Shown here: positions 53,581 through 62,447 of the stretch, piece by piece | Layout of the letters: every line of letters starts with the position of its first letter | Numbering within the stretch: the stretch's first letter is position 1 | NCBI RefSeq assembly: GCF_026240635.1 | Contig: NZ_CP110848.1 | Location: forward strand, 4,111,741 to 4,175,740 | Source of the DNA: Trichothermofontia sichuanensis B231 | GTDB taxonomy: Bacteria > Cyanobacteriota > Cyanobacteriia > B231 | Direction of reading: 5' to 3' | DNA length: 64,000 nt | The notes under the pieces: generated by a model | Told to the model about the DNA's origin: nothing | Databases searched by the model: none | Seen by the model: only the letters and a program-made list of their open reading frames with translations | Program-made: the position numbers and the translations under genes

Positions 53581-55248
53581 ATGTTAAGTCAACTGAGAGC
53601 CTCGCTGTTGGCAACCCCCGGTTTTCTGGGTGCTGCTCTCCTCCTATCCACCGCTGCGGTTGCCAGTGAAGTTCCTGGTAGCGCTCCGGTGGCTTCGGTA
53701 TCACTGGATCAGATCAGTGAGTACAGCAATGGCAATTACGGCTTTGTGCAGGCTGGTAGCTCAACTGCCGCGCTGGATCAAGTGACATCCGTAACCCAGC
53801 TCTCCGATGTCAAACCCACGGACTGGGCTTTCCAAGCGCTCCAATCCCTGGTTGAGAAATACGGCTGTATCGTGGGGTATCCTGATGGCACCTTCCGGGG
53901 CCAACGGGCAATGACCCGCTTTGAGTTTGCGGCTGGTCTGAATGCCTGTTTAGATCGGATTAATGAATTGATTGCTGCTGCCACAGCGGATCTGGCCACT
54001 AAGGAAGATCTGGCCACGCTGCAACGGCTCCAGGAAGAATTTGCGGCTGAACTCGCCACGATTCGCGGTCGGGTCGAAAATTTGGAAGGCCGGGTAGCCC
54101 GCCTAGAAGCAACCCAGTTCTCCACCACCACCAAACTGAGTGGGGAAGCAATTTTCTCCTTGGGGTCTGCTTGGGGTGGGGATAAGGCCGTTCCATCCGG
54201 TGCAGCGGATTCCAACATCGATATTGACGACAACCTGACCTTTGCTAATCGGGTTCGTCTCGTCCTTGATACCAGCTTCACCGGTAAGGATCGCCTGCGC
54301 ACGCGCTTGGAAGCCGGCAATATGCCCAACTTTGCTACGGCCACGGGTACGGATATGGCGCGGCTTGGCTACGATCTCAACAATGGTAACGACATCACGC
54401 TGAATTACTTGTGGTACCGTTTCCCGATCGGTGACAAACTCACGGCCCATGTTGCCACTTCTGGTGTCGGGGTTGATGATTTCTTTAATGTACTCAACCC
54501 GCTGGAAAGCTCTGGTTCGGGTGCTTTGTCGCGCTTTGGCCGGTTTAATCCCCTCACGTTCCGGACGGATAGTAATGCTGGGGTAGCCTTTAACTACAAA
54601 ATCAGTGACAGCGTGACCTTATCGGCAGCCTACCTGACGGATGAGGCCAATGATCCGGCAGATAAGAAGGGTCTCTTCAATGGTAACTACTACCTGGGTA
54701 CCCAATTGCTCTTTGGCTTTGGCAAGGACTTCAAGCTGTCGTTGAACTATGCCAACTCCTACTCGCCGGGTTCGGATATCAACTTGACTAGCAGCACGGG
54801 GAGTGCTTTTGGGAAGGCTCCCTTCGGCAGTGTGGCGACGGAGAGCAATATCTACGGTGTGGGTGCACAAGCTCGCATTAGCCCCCAATTCATTCTTTCT
54901 GGCTGGTGGGGTCTGACGGATGCACGGGCGCAAACCGATGGGCCTCTGGCTGACAAGGGTGATGATGCCACCCTGCAAACCTGGGCGGTGACCTTGGCGT
55001 TCCCGGACCTTGGTAAGAAGGGGAATATGGGCGGTCTAATCTTTGGGATGCCGCCTAAACTGACCAGCAATGATGTGCGCAGCCGTCGCGATAATGACAC
55101 TTCGTTGCATATCGAGGCCCTGTATCGCTTGGCATTGAACGATAATATTTCGTTGACGCCGGGGGTCTATGTGATCACGAATCCGGAACACAACAGTGAC
55201 AATGACACCATCTGGGTGGGTACGCTACGAACCACCTTCCGGTTCTAG
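53581..55248 (+). CDS. SLH-domain OprB-type porin (iron-uptake porin family)
   Basis: 555 residues from ATG 53581. There is a signal peptide (~1-28, hydrophobic core then AVASE). The SLH domain (~68-125: DVKPTDWAFQALQSLVEKYG, GYPDGTFRGQRAMTRFEFAA) anchors to peptidoglycan-linked polymers. A coiled coil (~130-180) follows, then an OprB-type beta-barrel from ~185 to the C-terminal Phe (TTFRF), which is the outer-membrane sorting signal. This is the abundant cyanobacterial porin architecture (SomA/SomB-like). A strong terminator follows. Confidence 0.94.
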   Translation: MLSQLRASLLATPGFLGAALLLSTAAVASEVPGSAPVASVSLDQISEYSNGNYGFVQAGSSTAALDQVTSVTQLSDVKPTDWAFQALQSLVEKYGCIVGYPDGTFRGQRAMTRFEFAAGLNACLDRINELIAAATADLATKEDLATLQRLQEEFAAELATIRGRVENLEGRVARLEATQFSTTTKLSGEAIFSLGSAWGGDKAVPSGAADSNIDIDDNLTFANRVRLVLDTSFTGKDRLRTRLEAGNMPNFATATGTDMARLGYDLNNGNDITLNYLWYRFPIGDKLTAHVATSGVGVDDFFNVLNPLESSGSGALSRFGRFNPLTFRTDSNAGVAFNYKISDSVTLSAAYLTDEANDPADKKGLFNGNYYLGTQLLFGFGKDFKLSLNYANSYSPGSDINLTSSTGSAFGKAPFGSVATESNIYGVGAQARISPQFILSGWWGLTDARAQTDGPLADKGDDATLQTWAVTLAFPDLGKKGNMGGLIFGMPPKLTSNDVRSRRDNDTSLHIEALYRLALNDNISLTPGVYVITNPEHNSDNDTIWVGTLRTTFRF

Positions 55249-55328
55249 ACTTGCAAGGGCAGGAATCTTAGCCTCAGGCTGGAAGAACTGCCTATTGCAT
55301 CATCCCTCACACTAAACACGAGCAAGTA

Positions 55329-55350
55329 CCGCCCCAAGAGGCGGTTTTTT
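55329..55350 (+). terminator. Intrinsic terminator of the porin gene
   Basis: CCGCC (55329-55333), loop CCAAGA, GGCGG (55340-55344), followed by six T. This is a standard rho-independent terminator 80 bases after the porin stop. Confidence 0.88.
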
Positions 55351-55454
55351 CATGGTGTGCAGGATTGGATTGGGCATGAAACGATGCATTGCTAACGGGT
55401 CGTTGCTAACGGGTAGGCTACGATCGCCATACATCCCTTACCTCCCTGTTGTCT

Positions 55455-56576
55455 ATGCTGGTCGAATCCTGGTTCTTGTCTGTGCTGCTGGTCCATTCAA
55501 CGGGGGTTAACCGGTTTGCGATCGCGCCCCTCCCGATACTAGATGGCCTTCATCCCCCTGTTTCCCCAATTGCCCAGCGAATTGACACCGATTACCGCCG
55601 ATCGCCGATTGCGCCGCCTGCCCTCAACCGTGTCTTTGTGAGTGCGAACGATTTTGCCGAAGGGTTAGCCCTGGTTAAGCTGAATGATCAATACGCCTAT
55701 ATTAATCGTCAGGGCCAGGTGGTTCTCTCCATTCCCTTTGAGCGGGCGGGTCCTTTTTTCGAGGGGTTAGCGCTGGTGCAACAGGGCGATCGCTTTGGTT
55801 ATATCAATCGGCAGGGAAAAGTGGTCATCGCCCCCCAATTTCACCGAGCAGCCCATTTTTCTGAAGGCTTAGCTGCCGTGCAGCGTGAGCGGGGTGAACT
55901 TTTTGGCTATATCAACCAGCAAGGTCGGGTGGTGGTTCCTCCCCAATTTATCTGGGCTGATCGCTTTGCCGAGGGGATGGCGGCGGTCAAAGATGAGCGC
56001 GATCGCTATGGGTTTCTGGATGCGGCGGGGAATTGGGTGATTCAACCGCAGTTCCAAGCCGTGAGTCATTTTTCAGATGGGTTGGCCACTGTCGAGGTCG
56101 ATCGCCAATGGGGTTACCTGAACCGTCGGGGTGAGCTTGTCATTCCTCCCCAATTTGATGGAGCCTTCCCCTTTGCCGAAGGGTTGGCACGGGTAAGGCA
56201 AGGCGAACGCTGGGGATATCTGGATGCCACAGGTCAGGTTGTGATTCCTTTGCAGTTTGACTTTGCCACAGACTTTTCTGAAGGCTTAGCCCTAGTGCAG
56301 CTCAACCGTGGAGCGTCTCTGCCGGAGAATCGTCGTTGGGGTTATGTCGATCGCACGGGCAAAATCGCGATCGCGGCTCAGTTTGACTGGGGGGATGCCT
56401 TTCGGGAGGGTAAGGCGCTGGTAAAGGTAGGGCGTAAATATGGTTACATTGGGCGATCGGGGGATTGGGTGATTCCCCCCCAATTTGATGGGGCAGGTTC
56501 CTTTTCCGAGGGACGGGCGCGGGTACAAGTGGGGGATATCTGGACCTATGTCGATGAGACCGGCAAGCCGATCTAA
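55455..56576 (+). CDS. WG-repeat (KWG) protein
   Basis: 373 residues from ATG 55455. The N-terminal ~20 residues are hydrophobic (possible signal). From ~60 onward there are about seven WG repeats of ~45 residues, each with the pattern F-x-EGLA-x-V...(Y/W/F)GY-x-(N/D)-x(2)-G-x-VV-x-P-x-F (for example RFGYINRQGKVVIAPQF). WG repeats form beta structures used for protein binding. It is probably surface-exposed or periplasmic; the partner is unknown. It is a single gene. Confidence 0.88.
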   Translation: MLVESWFLSVLLVHSTGVNRFAIAPLPILDGLHPPVSPIAQRIDTDYRRSPIAPPALNRVFVSANDFAEGLALVKLNDQYAYINRQGQVVLSIPFERAGPFFEGLALVQQGDRFGYINRQGKVVIAPQFHRAAHFSEGLAAVQRERGELFGYINQQGRVVVPPQFIWADRFAEGMAAVKDERDRYGFLDAAGNWVIQPQFQAVSHFSDGLATVEVDRQWGYLNRRGELVIPPQFDGAFPFAEGLARVRQGERWGYLDATGQVVIPLQFDFATDFSEGLALVQLNRGASLPENRRWGYVDRTGKIAIAAQFDWGDAFREGKALVKVGRKYGYIGRSGDWVIPPQFDGAGSFSEGRARVQVGDIWTYVDETGKPI

Positions 56577-56708
56577 GGCACTAAACACTGGGGATGGGAG
56601 GACAGCAAGAGCTTCGGCAGCGATTCTACTAAGTTTGATTGCAAAGAATATTGCATAATATTAAGCAATTGTCCTTCTAAACCTCCAACAATTTCTCAAG
56701 CAATCGCT

Positions 56709-57176
56709 ATGGATCTGCCAATCCCTGATTCCCTGAAATTTGGGCTGAATTTTGTCCATCCCCTGATGATGTGGCTTCTGCTCGGTTTGTCAATTTATGC
56801 GATGTACCTGGGCATCCAGATTCGTCGCCTTCGGGCTGCTGAAGGTGAGGCCAAAACTGCCTTAGCCAAGCAACGCTTTAATGAGAAACACCACTTGGTC
56901 GGCTCTTTGCTCCTAGCGCTCATGGTGTTAGGAACGATCGGTGGGATGGCCGTCACTTATATTAATAACGGTAAATTGTTTGTCGGTCCTCACCTGTTGG
57001 TGGGTCTGGGGATGACTGGATTAGTGGCAAGCACTGCGGCGCTGACCCCTTGGCTACAAAAGAAACAGGATTGGGCACGCAATGTCCACATTATGTTGAA
57101 TATGGTCCTGATTGCCTTGTTTGGCTGGCAAGCGGTTACTGGGATGCAAATTGTGCAACGCATCCTCAGCCAGTAA
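56709..57176 (+). CDS. DUF4079 family membrane protein
   Basis: 155 residues, four hydrophobic helices (~18-35, 60-80, 92-110, 128-145). Histidines in FVHPLMMW, EKHHLVGS, GPHLLVG and NVHIMLN occur at helix positions like those in b-type cytochromes or heme-binding membrane proteins. This matches the cyanobacterial and plastid-associated DUF4079 family, whose role is not established. The start at ATG 56709 is preceded by CTCAAGCAATCGCT, with a weak ribosome-binding site. Confidence 0.85.
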   Translation: MDLPIPDSLKFGLNFVHPLMMWLLLGLSIYAMYLGIQIRRLRAAEGEAKTALAKQRFNEKHHLVGSLLLALMVLGTIGGMAVTYINNGKLFVGPHLLVGLGMTGLVASTAALTPWLQKKQDWARNVHIMLNMVLIALFGWQAVTGMQIVQRILSQ

Positions 57177-57427
57177 GCAGCGCTAATCCCTTGAGTGAGT
57201 CAGGCTCATGCAGGCGTTAGAACAGGCCCGCTTTAGCTTGGGATACTGCTTCATGATGCTCTTGCTATAGCTAGCCCAGAAGCTTGATGCGCGCGGGTGG
57301 ACAGCCTGCCCGCGCCGACTATCAGGCTGGACCAGAATTGTTGACGAACTGATTCTATTTAGGATTGTTCACGAGCTATAGCAATAATGAGCGGTAAGGA
57401 GATGTAAGGAGAGGTCATTTTCAAACT

Positions 57428-57495
57428 ACAGCCTTTACGACAATCATAAAGTACAGTTTTACCTGGGTAGGCTGGATGCAGCCCACGGGTGCGAC
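57428..57495. mobile_element. Family A element, truncated left part
   Basis: TACAGCCTTTACGACAATCA at the left is the family A terminal repeat, continuing with AAAGTACAGTTTTACCTGGG as in the copies at 13352 and 63500. Similarity is lost after about 57495. The 57177-57676 gap is otherwise without genes. Confidence 0.7.
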
Positions 57496-57676
57496 TCTCA
57501 CTCTTGTATCTTAAGGACAGAGAGGAAGACCGTTCACCCTGGGTGGCAAACACCGAGATTTAGCTAGGTTCTCCTCTTAATCATCCGCCACAAACTCGTA
57601 AAATCGCCAGGGACACCCAGCCCGCATGGTGCAAGGCAGAGGTTGGTAGGATGAGTCATCGTTGCCTTGGTGGTTT

Positions 57677-57783
57677 TATAGTCATTACAGTTTAGGCTGA
57701 AACAGCACCCTCACCCCCAGCCCCTCTCCCAAGTTGGTAGAGGGGAGTGAAAAACTGTATCGTTCTTATTTGGATTGATCATA
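57677..57783. mobile_element. Family B element (copy B2), abutting the IS110 remnant
   Basis: 107 bases, reverse orientation, from TATAGTCATTACAG to TGGATTGATCATA. The right boundary is immediately next to the first recognisable IS110 codon (GAA at 57784). Length and ends are the same as in copies B1 and B3. Confidence 0.82.
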
Positions 57784-58036
57784 GAAGCTACAGGCGGCCT
57801 GGAGCCAGCCCTAACGACTGCCGTCAGTCAAGCGGGTATCGCCGTTGTGGTCAGCAATCCCCGTCGGGTGGGCGACTTTGCCAAAGCGATCAGCAAACTG
57901 GCGAAAACGGACCGCATTGATGCCCAAGTACTGGCTCGTTATGGCGAAGCCGTGCGACTGGAAGTGTGCGCCTTGGCCGCCGCGGCCCAAGAGTCGCAAG
58001 CTTTGGTGCTGTGGCGACAACAGTTGGTCGAGATGG
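57784..58036 (+). pseudogene. IS110-family transposase fragment
   Basis: About 84 codons of the DEDD domain of an IS110 transposase: EATGGLEPALTTAV, VVVSNPRRVGDFAKAISKLA, then KTDRIDAQVLARYGEAVRLE. The D-x2-DA of the DEDD nuclease is visible. The N-terminal part (first Asp) and the entire C-terminal serine domain are missing. The left edge is a family B element, the right edge a family C fragment at ~58037; the continued frame to 58335 is repeat-derived. It is a dead remnant. Confidence 0.88.
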
Positions 58037-58164
58037 TTAGCGCTAAATCTCTTCTCCCACCAGGGGCGAAGGGACTTCAACCGCAAACCTTGGCTCGTGA
58101 GCACCTTGCCCGCTCTAGGAGAGGGGTTGGGGTGAGGGCGGTCCGAGTTTTGTCAGTCAATCAG
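58037..58164. repeat. Family C fragment cutting the IS110 remnant
   Basis: CTCTTCTCCCACCAGGGGCG through to GTCAGTCAATCAG at 58164, the family C right terminal repeat. It matches 8815-8929 closely. It follows directly on the last IS110 codons. Confidence 0.78.
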
Positions 58165-58598
58165 TTCAGTGACCTGATACGTGCGAATGGTTTTATCCAG
58201 GAGAACGCGTTCCCGATCGCACCCCACGCTCAATACGTGGGTAGGGGGTGCCGCCCTATAATGGAGATCATTAGTAAGAATTTTTTAGACATCGGTTTCA
58301 GCGTGTCGATCTTAAGGCGATTGCCGCCCCGATGATGAGGAGCAGCAGGATAATAAACATTCATAATATAAACATTGTTTATACATTATTTATAGACTAG
58401 ATAGACTAGCATTTCTGTTTAGTGCCATCGGTCCAACCCTGTTTTGATCGGGTTCTGATCTTCCAGTCTCAGTGGATCGAAAAAAGATCAAAAAACAATT
58501 GTGGGGTAGGCATCCTGACTGCTCCTGCGACAGCCGAGACGGCTATCCCACGTTCAACTTGTGATCTTTCAGTTTGTCCATTTCGCCCCTAACTGCCT
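58165..58598. other. Intergenic region with a family D repeat
   Basis: 434 bases with no supported gene. 58501-58551 is a family D hairpin repeat (GTGGGGTAGGCATCCTGACT ... GGCTATCCCAC). A short AT-rich stretch at 58350-58400 holds several TTTATA-like sequences that may include the promoter of the next gene. Confidence 0.55.
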
Positions 58599-59819
58599 GT
58601 GGAAGCAACGCCAACGGTACCTTCTTGTTCCCCCCTGAAGCCGATCGTGCTCCTGGTCCTCGGCGCGATCGTTGTGGGCGCAGGTGTGACCATGTGGCGG
58701 GTGTGGCCACGCCCCGTGGAAACCAGCCTCCGGCTCAGCGGGCGCTTAGAGGGTTATCCGACCCAGATAGCAGTACGGGTGGCCGGGCGCGTCAAAGCAG
58801 TGGCGGTGCGCGAGGGGGATGCGGTAACCGCCGGGGCGGTGATCGTCCAGTTAGATGATGATGAACTTCAGGCCCAGATCCGAGGGGCGGAGGCTCGGTT
58901 ACAGGCGGCCCAAACCCAGGTGCAACAGGCCCAACGCCAGATCCAGGTCATCCAGGCCCAGATTGCTGAAGCCGAGTTAGGACGGGAGCAATCCCAGGGG
59001 GATACGGCGGGGCGGGTGGCGCAAGCGGAGGCCAATGTAGCGGCGGCAATGGCCCAACTGAGTCAGGCGGAGGCGCAGCAGGTGCAGGCCCAGGCTGAAT
59101 TGGATTTGGCTAGGCTCGATCGCGATCGCAGTCAGCAACTGGTCCGCCAGGGAGCCATCTCCCAGCAACTGTTTGATCAGGCCCAAACCCGGTTTAGTAC
59201 GGCTGAAGCGACGGTGGCTAGTCGCCAGGCAGTGGTGGCGGCGGCCCAACGCCAGGTCAGTGCTGCCCAAGCCGCGCTCACCCAGGCCAAAGCCAGTCGC
59301 CTCAACCCGGACATTCGCACAGCCCAAATTAGGACACTCAACCAACAGTTGGCGGTGGCCCGGTCCCAGGTGCAAACGGCCCAAGCTGAAGTGGCCAATG
59401 CCCAGGCGGCCAAACAGCAACTCCTGGCCCAACGGCAATACCTTAACATTGTCAGTCCCCTGACGGGTGTGGTGGAAACCCGCAGTGTGGAGCCGGGGGA
59501 GGTGGTGACGACGGGCAAGACCGTTATGACTGTGATTGATTTGAACCAGATCTATTTACGCGGGTTTATCCCAGAGGGAGAGATTGGCAAGGTGCGGGTG
59601 GGGCAATCGGCGCAGGTGTTTCTGGACGCGGCTCCCCAGCAACCGTTGGCGGCGACGGTCACGGCGATCGATACCCAGGCGTCGTTTACGCCGGAAAATA
59701 TCTATTTCCAGGACGATCGCGTCAAGCAAGTTTTTGGGGTCAAACTCAGTCTGGCCTCGCCGCAGGGGTATGCCAAACCGGGGATGCCAGCCGACGCGGT
59801 GATTCAACTAGAGAAGTAG
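58599..59819 (+). CDS. HlyD/EmrA-type membrane fusion protein
   Basis: Periplasmic adaptor for an export pump, 406 residues. Start GTG 58599 gives a short cytoplasmic end, then one transmembrane segment (~14-37). A lipoyl-like half motif (VRVAGRVKAVAVREGDAVT) follows, then a very long Ala/Gln-rich coiled coil (~95-270) with repeating AQ-x-QVQQAQ patterns. The second lipoyl half (SPLTGVVETRSVEPGEVV) and a beta-barrel with VGQSAQVFLD complete it. No ABC, MFS or RND pump gene is adjacent, so the partner is elsewhere. Confidence 0.9.
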   Translation: MEATPTVPSCSPLKPIVLLVLGAIVVGAGVTMWRVWPRPVETSLRLSGRLEGYPTQIAVRVAGRVKAVAVREGDAVTAGAVIVQLDDDELQAQIRGAEARLQAAQTQVQQAQRQIQVIQAQIAEAELGREQSQGDTAGRVAQAEANVAAAMAQLSQAEAQQVQAQAELDLARLDRDRSQQLVRQGAISQQLFDQAQTRFSTAEATVASRQAVVAAAQRQVSAAQAALTQAKASRLNPDIRTAQIRTLNQQLAVARSQVQTAQAEVANAQAAKQQLLAQRQYLNIVSPLTGVVETRSVEPGEVVTTGKTVMTVIDLNQIYLRGFIPEGEIGKVRVGQSAQVFLDAAPQQPLAATVTAIDTQASFTPENIYFQDDRVKQVFGVKLSLASPQGYAKPGMPADAVIQLEK

Positions 59820-59885
59820 GCTTCAGGCGCTTGTGCAAGGTTCACTCCCCAAGCGATTCACGGGGATCAAACAACTCTCAAGATC

Positions 59886-60797
59886 ATGTCAACCCCAAGA
59901 CTACTCCATTGGCTCCTAGCGATCGCTCTGTTCCTGAGTTGGGCGAACGTCAGTCGGGCGGCTGAGTGGAAAACGATTCGCCGTCGGGGGCATTTGATCA
60001 TCGGGGTTAAAGACAATCTGCGCCCACTGGGGTTTCGTGAGATGAGTCATGTTCGCACCACGTCTTCGCAGGAGCATGGCCAATCCACTGGCGAACTTCA
60101 GGGGTTGGAAATTGATATTGCCCACCAACTGGCCCAGGAGCTTTTAGGGAAGGCCGATGCCGTTGTACTCAAACCCGTGGCTAATCGCGATCGCCTGCGC
60201 CAAATTCTCGATAACGAAGTGGATCTAGTCATTGCCCAGGTAACGGCAACACCAAGTCGTGCCCGCGTAGTGGCCTTCAGTGTGCCCTACTATCACGACG
60301 GCACCACCCTGCTGGTCCGGGCCGGGACAGTGCAGCACCCATCGCAACTGACCCAAGGTCGAATTGCTGTCCTGAATGGATCGAGTGCGATCGCCCCCCT
60401 GCAAGTGGCGTTTCCCCAGGCCCAGTTATTAGGCGTAGACTCCTACCAAATGGCCCAGAGGCGGCTCGATCGCGGTGAGGTGATCGCGATCGCGGCGGAT
60501 GCCAGTGTTCTGACGGGCTGGGTACAACAAACATCCGACTACCAACTTTTACCCATCCGCCTGGCGACGGCTCCCCTCAGCGTTGTGCTCCCCAAAGGCA
60601 GTCAATATAACGATCTCAGGCAATTAGTCAACGGCGCAATCCACCGCTGGCAACGGAACGGTTGGCTCCAGGAACGCATTCAATACTGGGGACTCTCACT
60701 ACCCGATACCCACACCTCCCATTTGCAGTCCCTTGTCCTCTGTCCTCTGTCCTCTCTCCTCCCGTCAGGGGAAAAGATTAGTCAGTCAACGAGGTAG
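59886..60797 (+). CDS. Family 3 extracellular solute-binding protein; repeat-derived C-terminus
   Basis: 303 residues. The signal peptide is ~1-25 (LLHWLLAIALFLSWANVSRA). The SBP_bac_3 fold is visible: RGHLIIGVKDNLRPLGFRE, LQGLEIDIAHQLAQELLG, NEVDLVIAQVTATPSRA and KGSQYNDLRQLVN. Such proteins bind amino acids or similar solutes in the periplasm. There is no lipobox Cys. The last ~20 residues (LCPLSSLLPSGEKISQSTR) are encoded by a family C fragment at 60734-60793, so the natural end was near residue ~280. No permease is adjacent. Confidence 0.88.
   Translation: MSTPRLLHWLLAIALFLSWANVSRAAEWKTIRRRGHLIIGVKDNLRPLGFREMSHVRTTSSQEHGQSTGELQGLEIDIAHQLAQELLGKADAVVLKPVANRDRLRQILDNEVDLVIAQVTATPSRARVVAFSVPYYHDGTTLLVRAGTVQHPSQLTQGRIAVLNGSSAIAPLQVAFPQAQLLGVDSYQMAQRRLDRGEVIAIAADASVLTGWVQQTSDYQLLPIRLATAPLSVVLPKGSQYNDLRQLVNGAIHRWQRNGWLQERIQYWGLSLPDTHTSHLQSLVLCPLSSLLPSGEKISQSTR
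60734..60793. repeat. Family C fragment forming the 3' end of the binding-protein gene
   Basis: Ends with GGGGAAAAGATTAGTCAGTC followed by AACGAGG, the family C right end; the upstream CTCTCTCCTCCCGTCAGGGG matches 33285-33303. It is in frame with, and terminates, the solute-binding protein gene. Confidence 0.7.
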
Positions 60798-60897
60798 CTG
60801 GAGCCTTGGATCTCACCTAGCGAAAATTACGGGACTTTTCAGCAAAACCGCCGTCTGGGTCGCCTAAGCTACGTGCCTTTACGGAGACGAGAAACTG

Positions 60898-61296
60898 ATG
60901 CTGACTAAAATCGGCGTACTCGGTGCGTTAAGTACAGCCATGTTAGGGGTGGCTTCCCTGCCAACTTGGGCTGGTTCCAGTCATAACCAGGCAGCCACAG
61001 TCCAAAATACCAGCCAGCAGGCTACCGTCACGGGGGACAATAACCAGGTGATTCAGGTGATTAACCAGATAACCATCAATCACCCCGGCCAAGGCAATCT
61101 TAAGCGTGCCTTAAATACTACGGGGACAGTGCAAGAGGCCGCCCAAGGGGCCACGGTCAACGGTCAGGGTAACCAGGCAGTCCAGACGACTACGCAGATT
61201 AATCAACGTTCCCAGGGAAATGGCCAGGGGCGGGGTAACGATCGCGCAGTCGGTAACCAGGGCAATGGTCATGCTTGGGGTCACGATCGGAAATAG
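60898..61296 (+). CDS. Secreted Gln/Asn-rich 25-residue repeat protein (curlin-like), paralogue 1
   Basis: 132 residues with a signal peptide (~1-25, cleavage after WAG). Two repeats of 25 residues follow: QNTSQQATVTGDNNQVIQVI then NQITI, and QEAAQGATVNGQGNQAVQTT then TQINQ. The shared frame is Q-x3-Q-x3-(V/I)-x-G-x2-N-x-(A/V)-x-Q-x3-Q-(I)-(N/T). Spacing of G, N and Q resembles curlin (CsgA) repeats that stack into amyloid beta-solenoids. The tail is Gly/Asn/Arg/His-rich. It has a good ribosome-binding region (ACGGAGACGAG). Amyloid or adhesive function is inferred from pattern only. Confidence 0.82.
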   Translation: MLTKIGVLGALSTAMLGVASLPTWAGSSHNQAATVQNTSQQATVTGDNNQVIQVINQITINHPGQGNLKRALNTTGTVQEAAQGATVNGQGNQAVQTTTQINQRSQGNGQGRGNDRAVGNQGNGHAWGHDRK

Positions 61297-61905
61297 GGTG
61301 CAGGGGCCATACCCATTGCTGCCAGTCAAGCGTCTACTGTGTCTACCCATTCTGAGAGGTTTGACGATACGCCCAAGGCATTGTTGAGCGATCGCAAGGC
61401 AATCGCTGAGTAATACTAAGACGTTAATAACTAGACGTTAATAATACCGCGATAGGCCAAAGGCATCGCAAAGTTATCGCCAGTAAACAGCTATTCCTAA
61501 GCTGAATATATTAACGAGGAATCGAAGATTCGATTGCTAATTTTTGATGCTTGAATAGTTGTTAATCTTAAGGCAATGGCTCTCTATTAATAGAGGGTGA
61601 ATTAGCTCAAAAAATCTCAGAAAAAAGTCAAAAAAATGGGAACCTAAAATCCAAAGTAACGTCGAATAGGCCATGAGCAATGGATACTGGATCTACCAGT
61701 AAAACGAGAGGTACCTCGGATTCATGCTCTACCCAACTACGGCTGTTTTTTAGTTTCCGTTCACTCCCACTTTTGCTTTTCAGCCGTAGTATTCATCGAG
61801 AGAGCGGTTTCTTCCGGAAACTTTTTCTCTGTTCTCAATGTTCTCTGTTCTCAATGTTCTCAAAGAACAACTCACTGAAACAACACAATGTGTAAGGAGA
61901 AACAA
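61297..61905. other. Intergenic region between the repeat-protein paralogues
   Basis: 609 bases, AT-rich in its second half. It has a direct repeat AGACGTTAATAA at about 61419-61445. A 71-codon frame at 61680-61895 is not protein-like. A duplicated CAATGTTCTCTGTTCT-type repeat lies near 61837-61860. It probably contains the promoter and leader of the next gene. Confidence 0.5.
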
Positions 61906-62280
61906 ATGCTGAAGCGAGCTTATGCCTTGGGTCTGTTGAGCCTCACCTCTGTGGGGATGATTGCATTGCCTGCCTTGGCCGACACGGCAGTGATTCAGCG
62001 CAATACGCAGGATCTGTATATTGAAGGCCAACGGAATACGGCAGTCCAGGACAGCCAGCAGATCAATATCAATCGGCGGACCAATGTGCGGCACCAGGAA
62101 GGTAATGTGGGGGTGGTGCAAGACACCTATCAGGGGGCAACTGTAGTGGGCAAAGACAATGCCGCCTACCAGGGTAGCACGCAGATCAATGTGAATGATG
62201 AACGCCGAGGTCTGGATGGTAAGAAGCCACGTCCGGGACGTGGCCATGGACGGGGTGGCATCTCGATCGAGCAAAGGTAA
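61906..62280 (+). CDS. Secreted Gln/Asn-rich 25-residue repeat protein (curlin-like), paralogue 2
   Basis: 124 residues from ATG 61906, with AAGGAG at ideal spacing (ATG 61888 lies upstream of that site and is rejected). The signal peptide is ~1-26 (cleavage after ALA). Two repeats follow: QRNTQDLYIEGQRNTAVQDS then QQINI, and QDTYQGATVVGKDNAAYQGS then TQINV, in the same register as paralogue 1. A basic Gly/Arg tail ends the protein. Two hairpins follow the stop. The shared repeat and order argue for tandem gene duplication. Confidence 0.83.
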   Translation: MLKRAYALGLLSLTSVGMIALPALADTAVIQRNTQDLYIEGQRNTAVQDSQQININRRTNVRHQEGNVGVVQDTYQGATVVGKDNAAYQGSTQINVNDERRGLDGKKPRPGRGHGRGGISIEQR

Positions 62281-62294
62281 GCAATTTCCACTGG

Positions 62295-62323
62295 GCTTCA
62301 AGGAATGCTTTTATCCTTGAAGC
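62295..62323 (+). terminator. Perfect 10-bp hairpin after paralogue 2
   Basis: GCTTCAAGGA (62295-62304) and TCCTTGAAGC (62314-62323) pair perfectly with a 9-base loop, followed by TAATTTT. It is a plausible terminator with a weak T-tract. Confidence 0.7.
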
Positions 62324-62375
62324 TAATTTTGCTTGCAGACGAGGTGCCTGACATCGCTTTCGAGGTGGAATAAGA

Positions 62376-62408
62376 ACGCAGATCTGTTTTCAACAGATCT
62401 GTGTTTTT
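62376..62408 (+). terminator. Strong intrinsic terminator
   Basis: ACGCAGATCTGTT (62376-62388) pairs with AACAGATCTGTGT (62392-62404) with one mismatch and a 3-base loop, followed by TTTTT. It lies 40 bases before the next gene and insulates it. Confidence 0.85.
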
Positions 62409-62447
62409 CCTGTTGCTACGTGGAGTTTGTAAACGGAGTCTAGGCGC

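Noticed and set aside
57775-58335. 186-codon open frame as an intact gene
   Set aside because: Only the middle ~84 codons are IS110-like; the ends are encoded by family B and C repeats, so it is a remnant and not a new protein.
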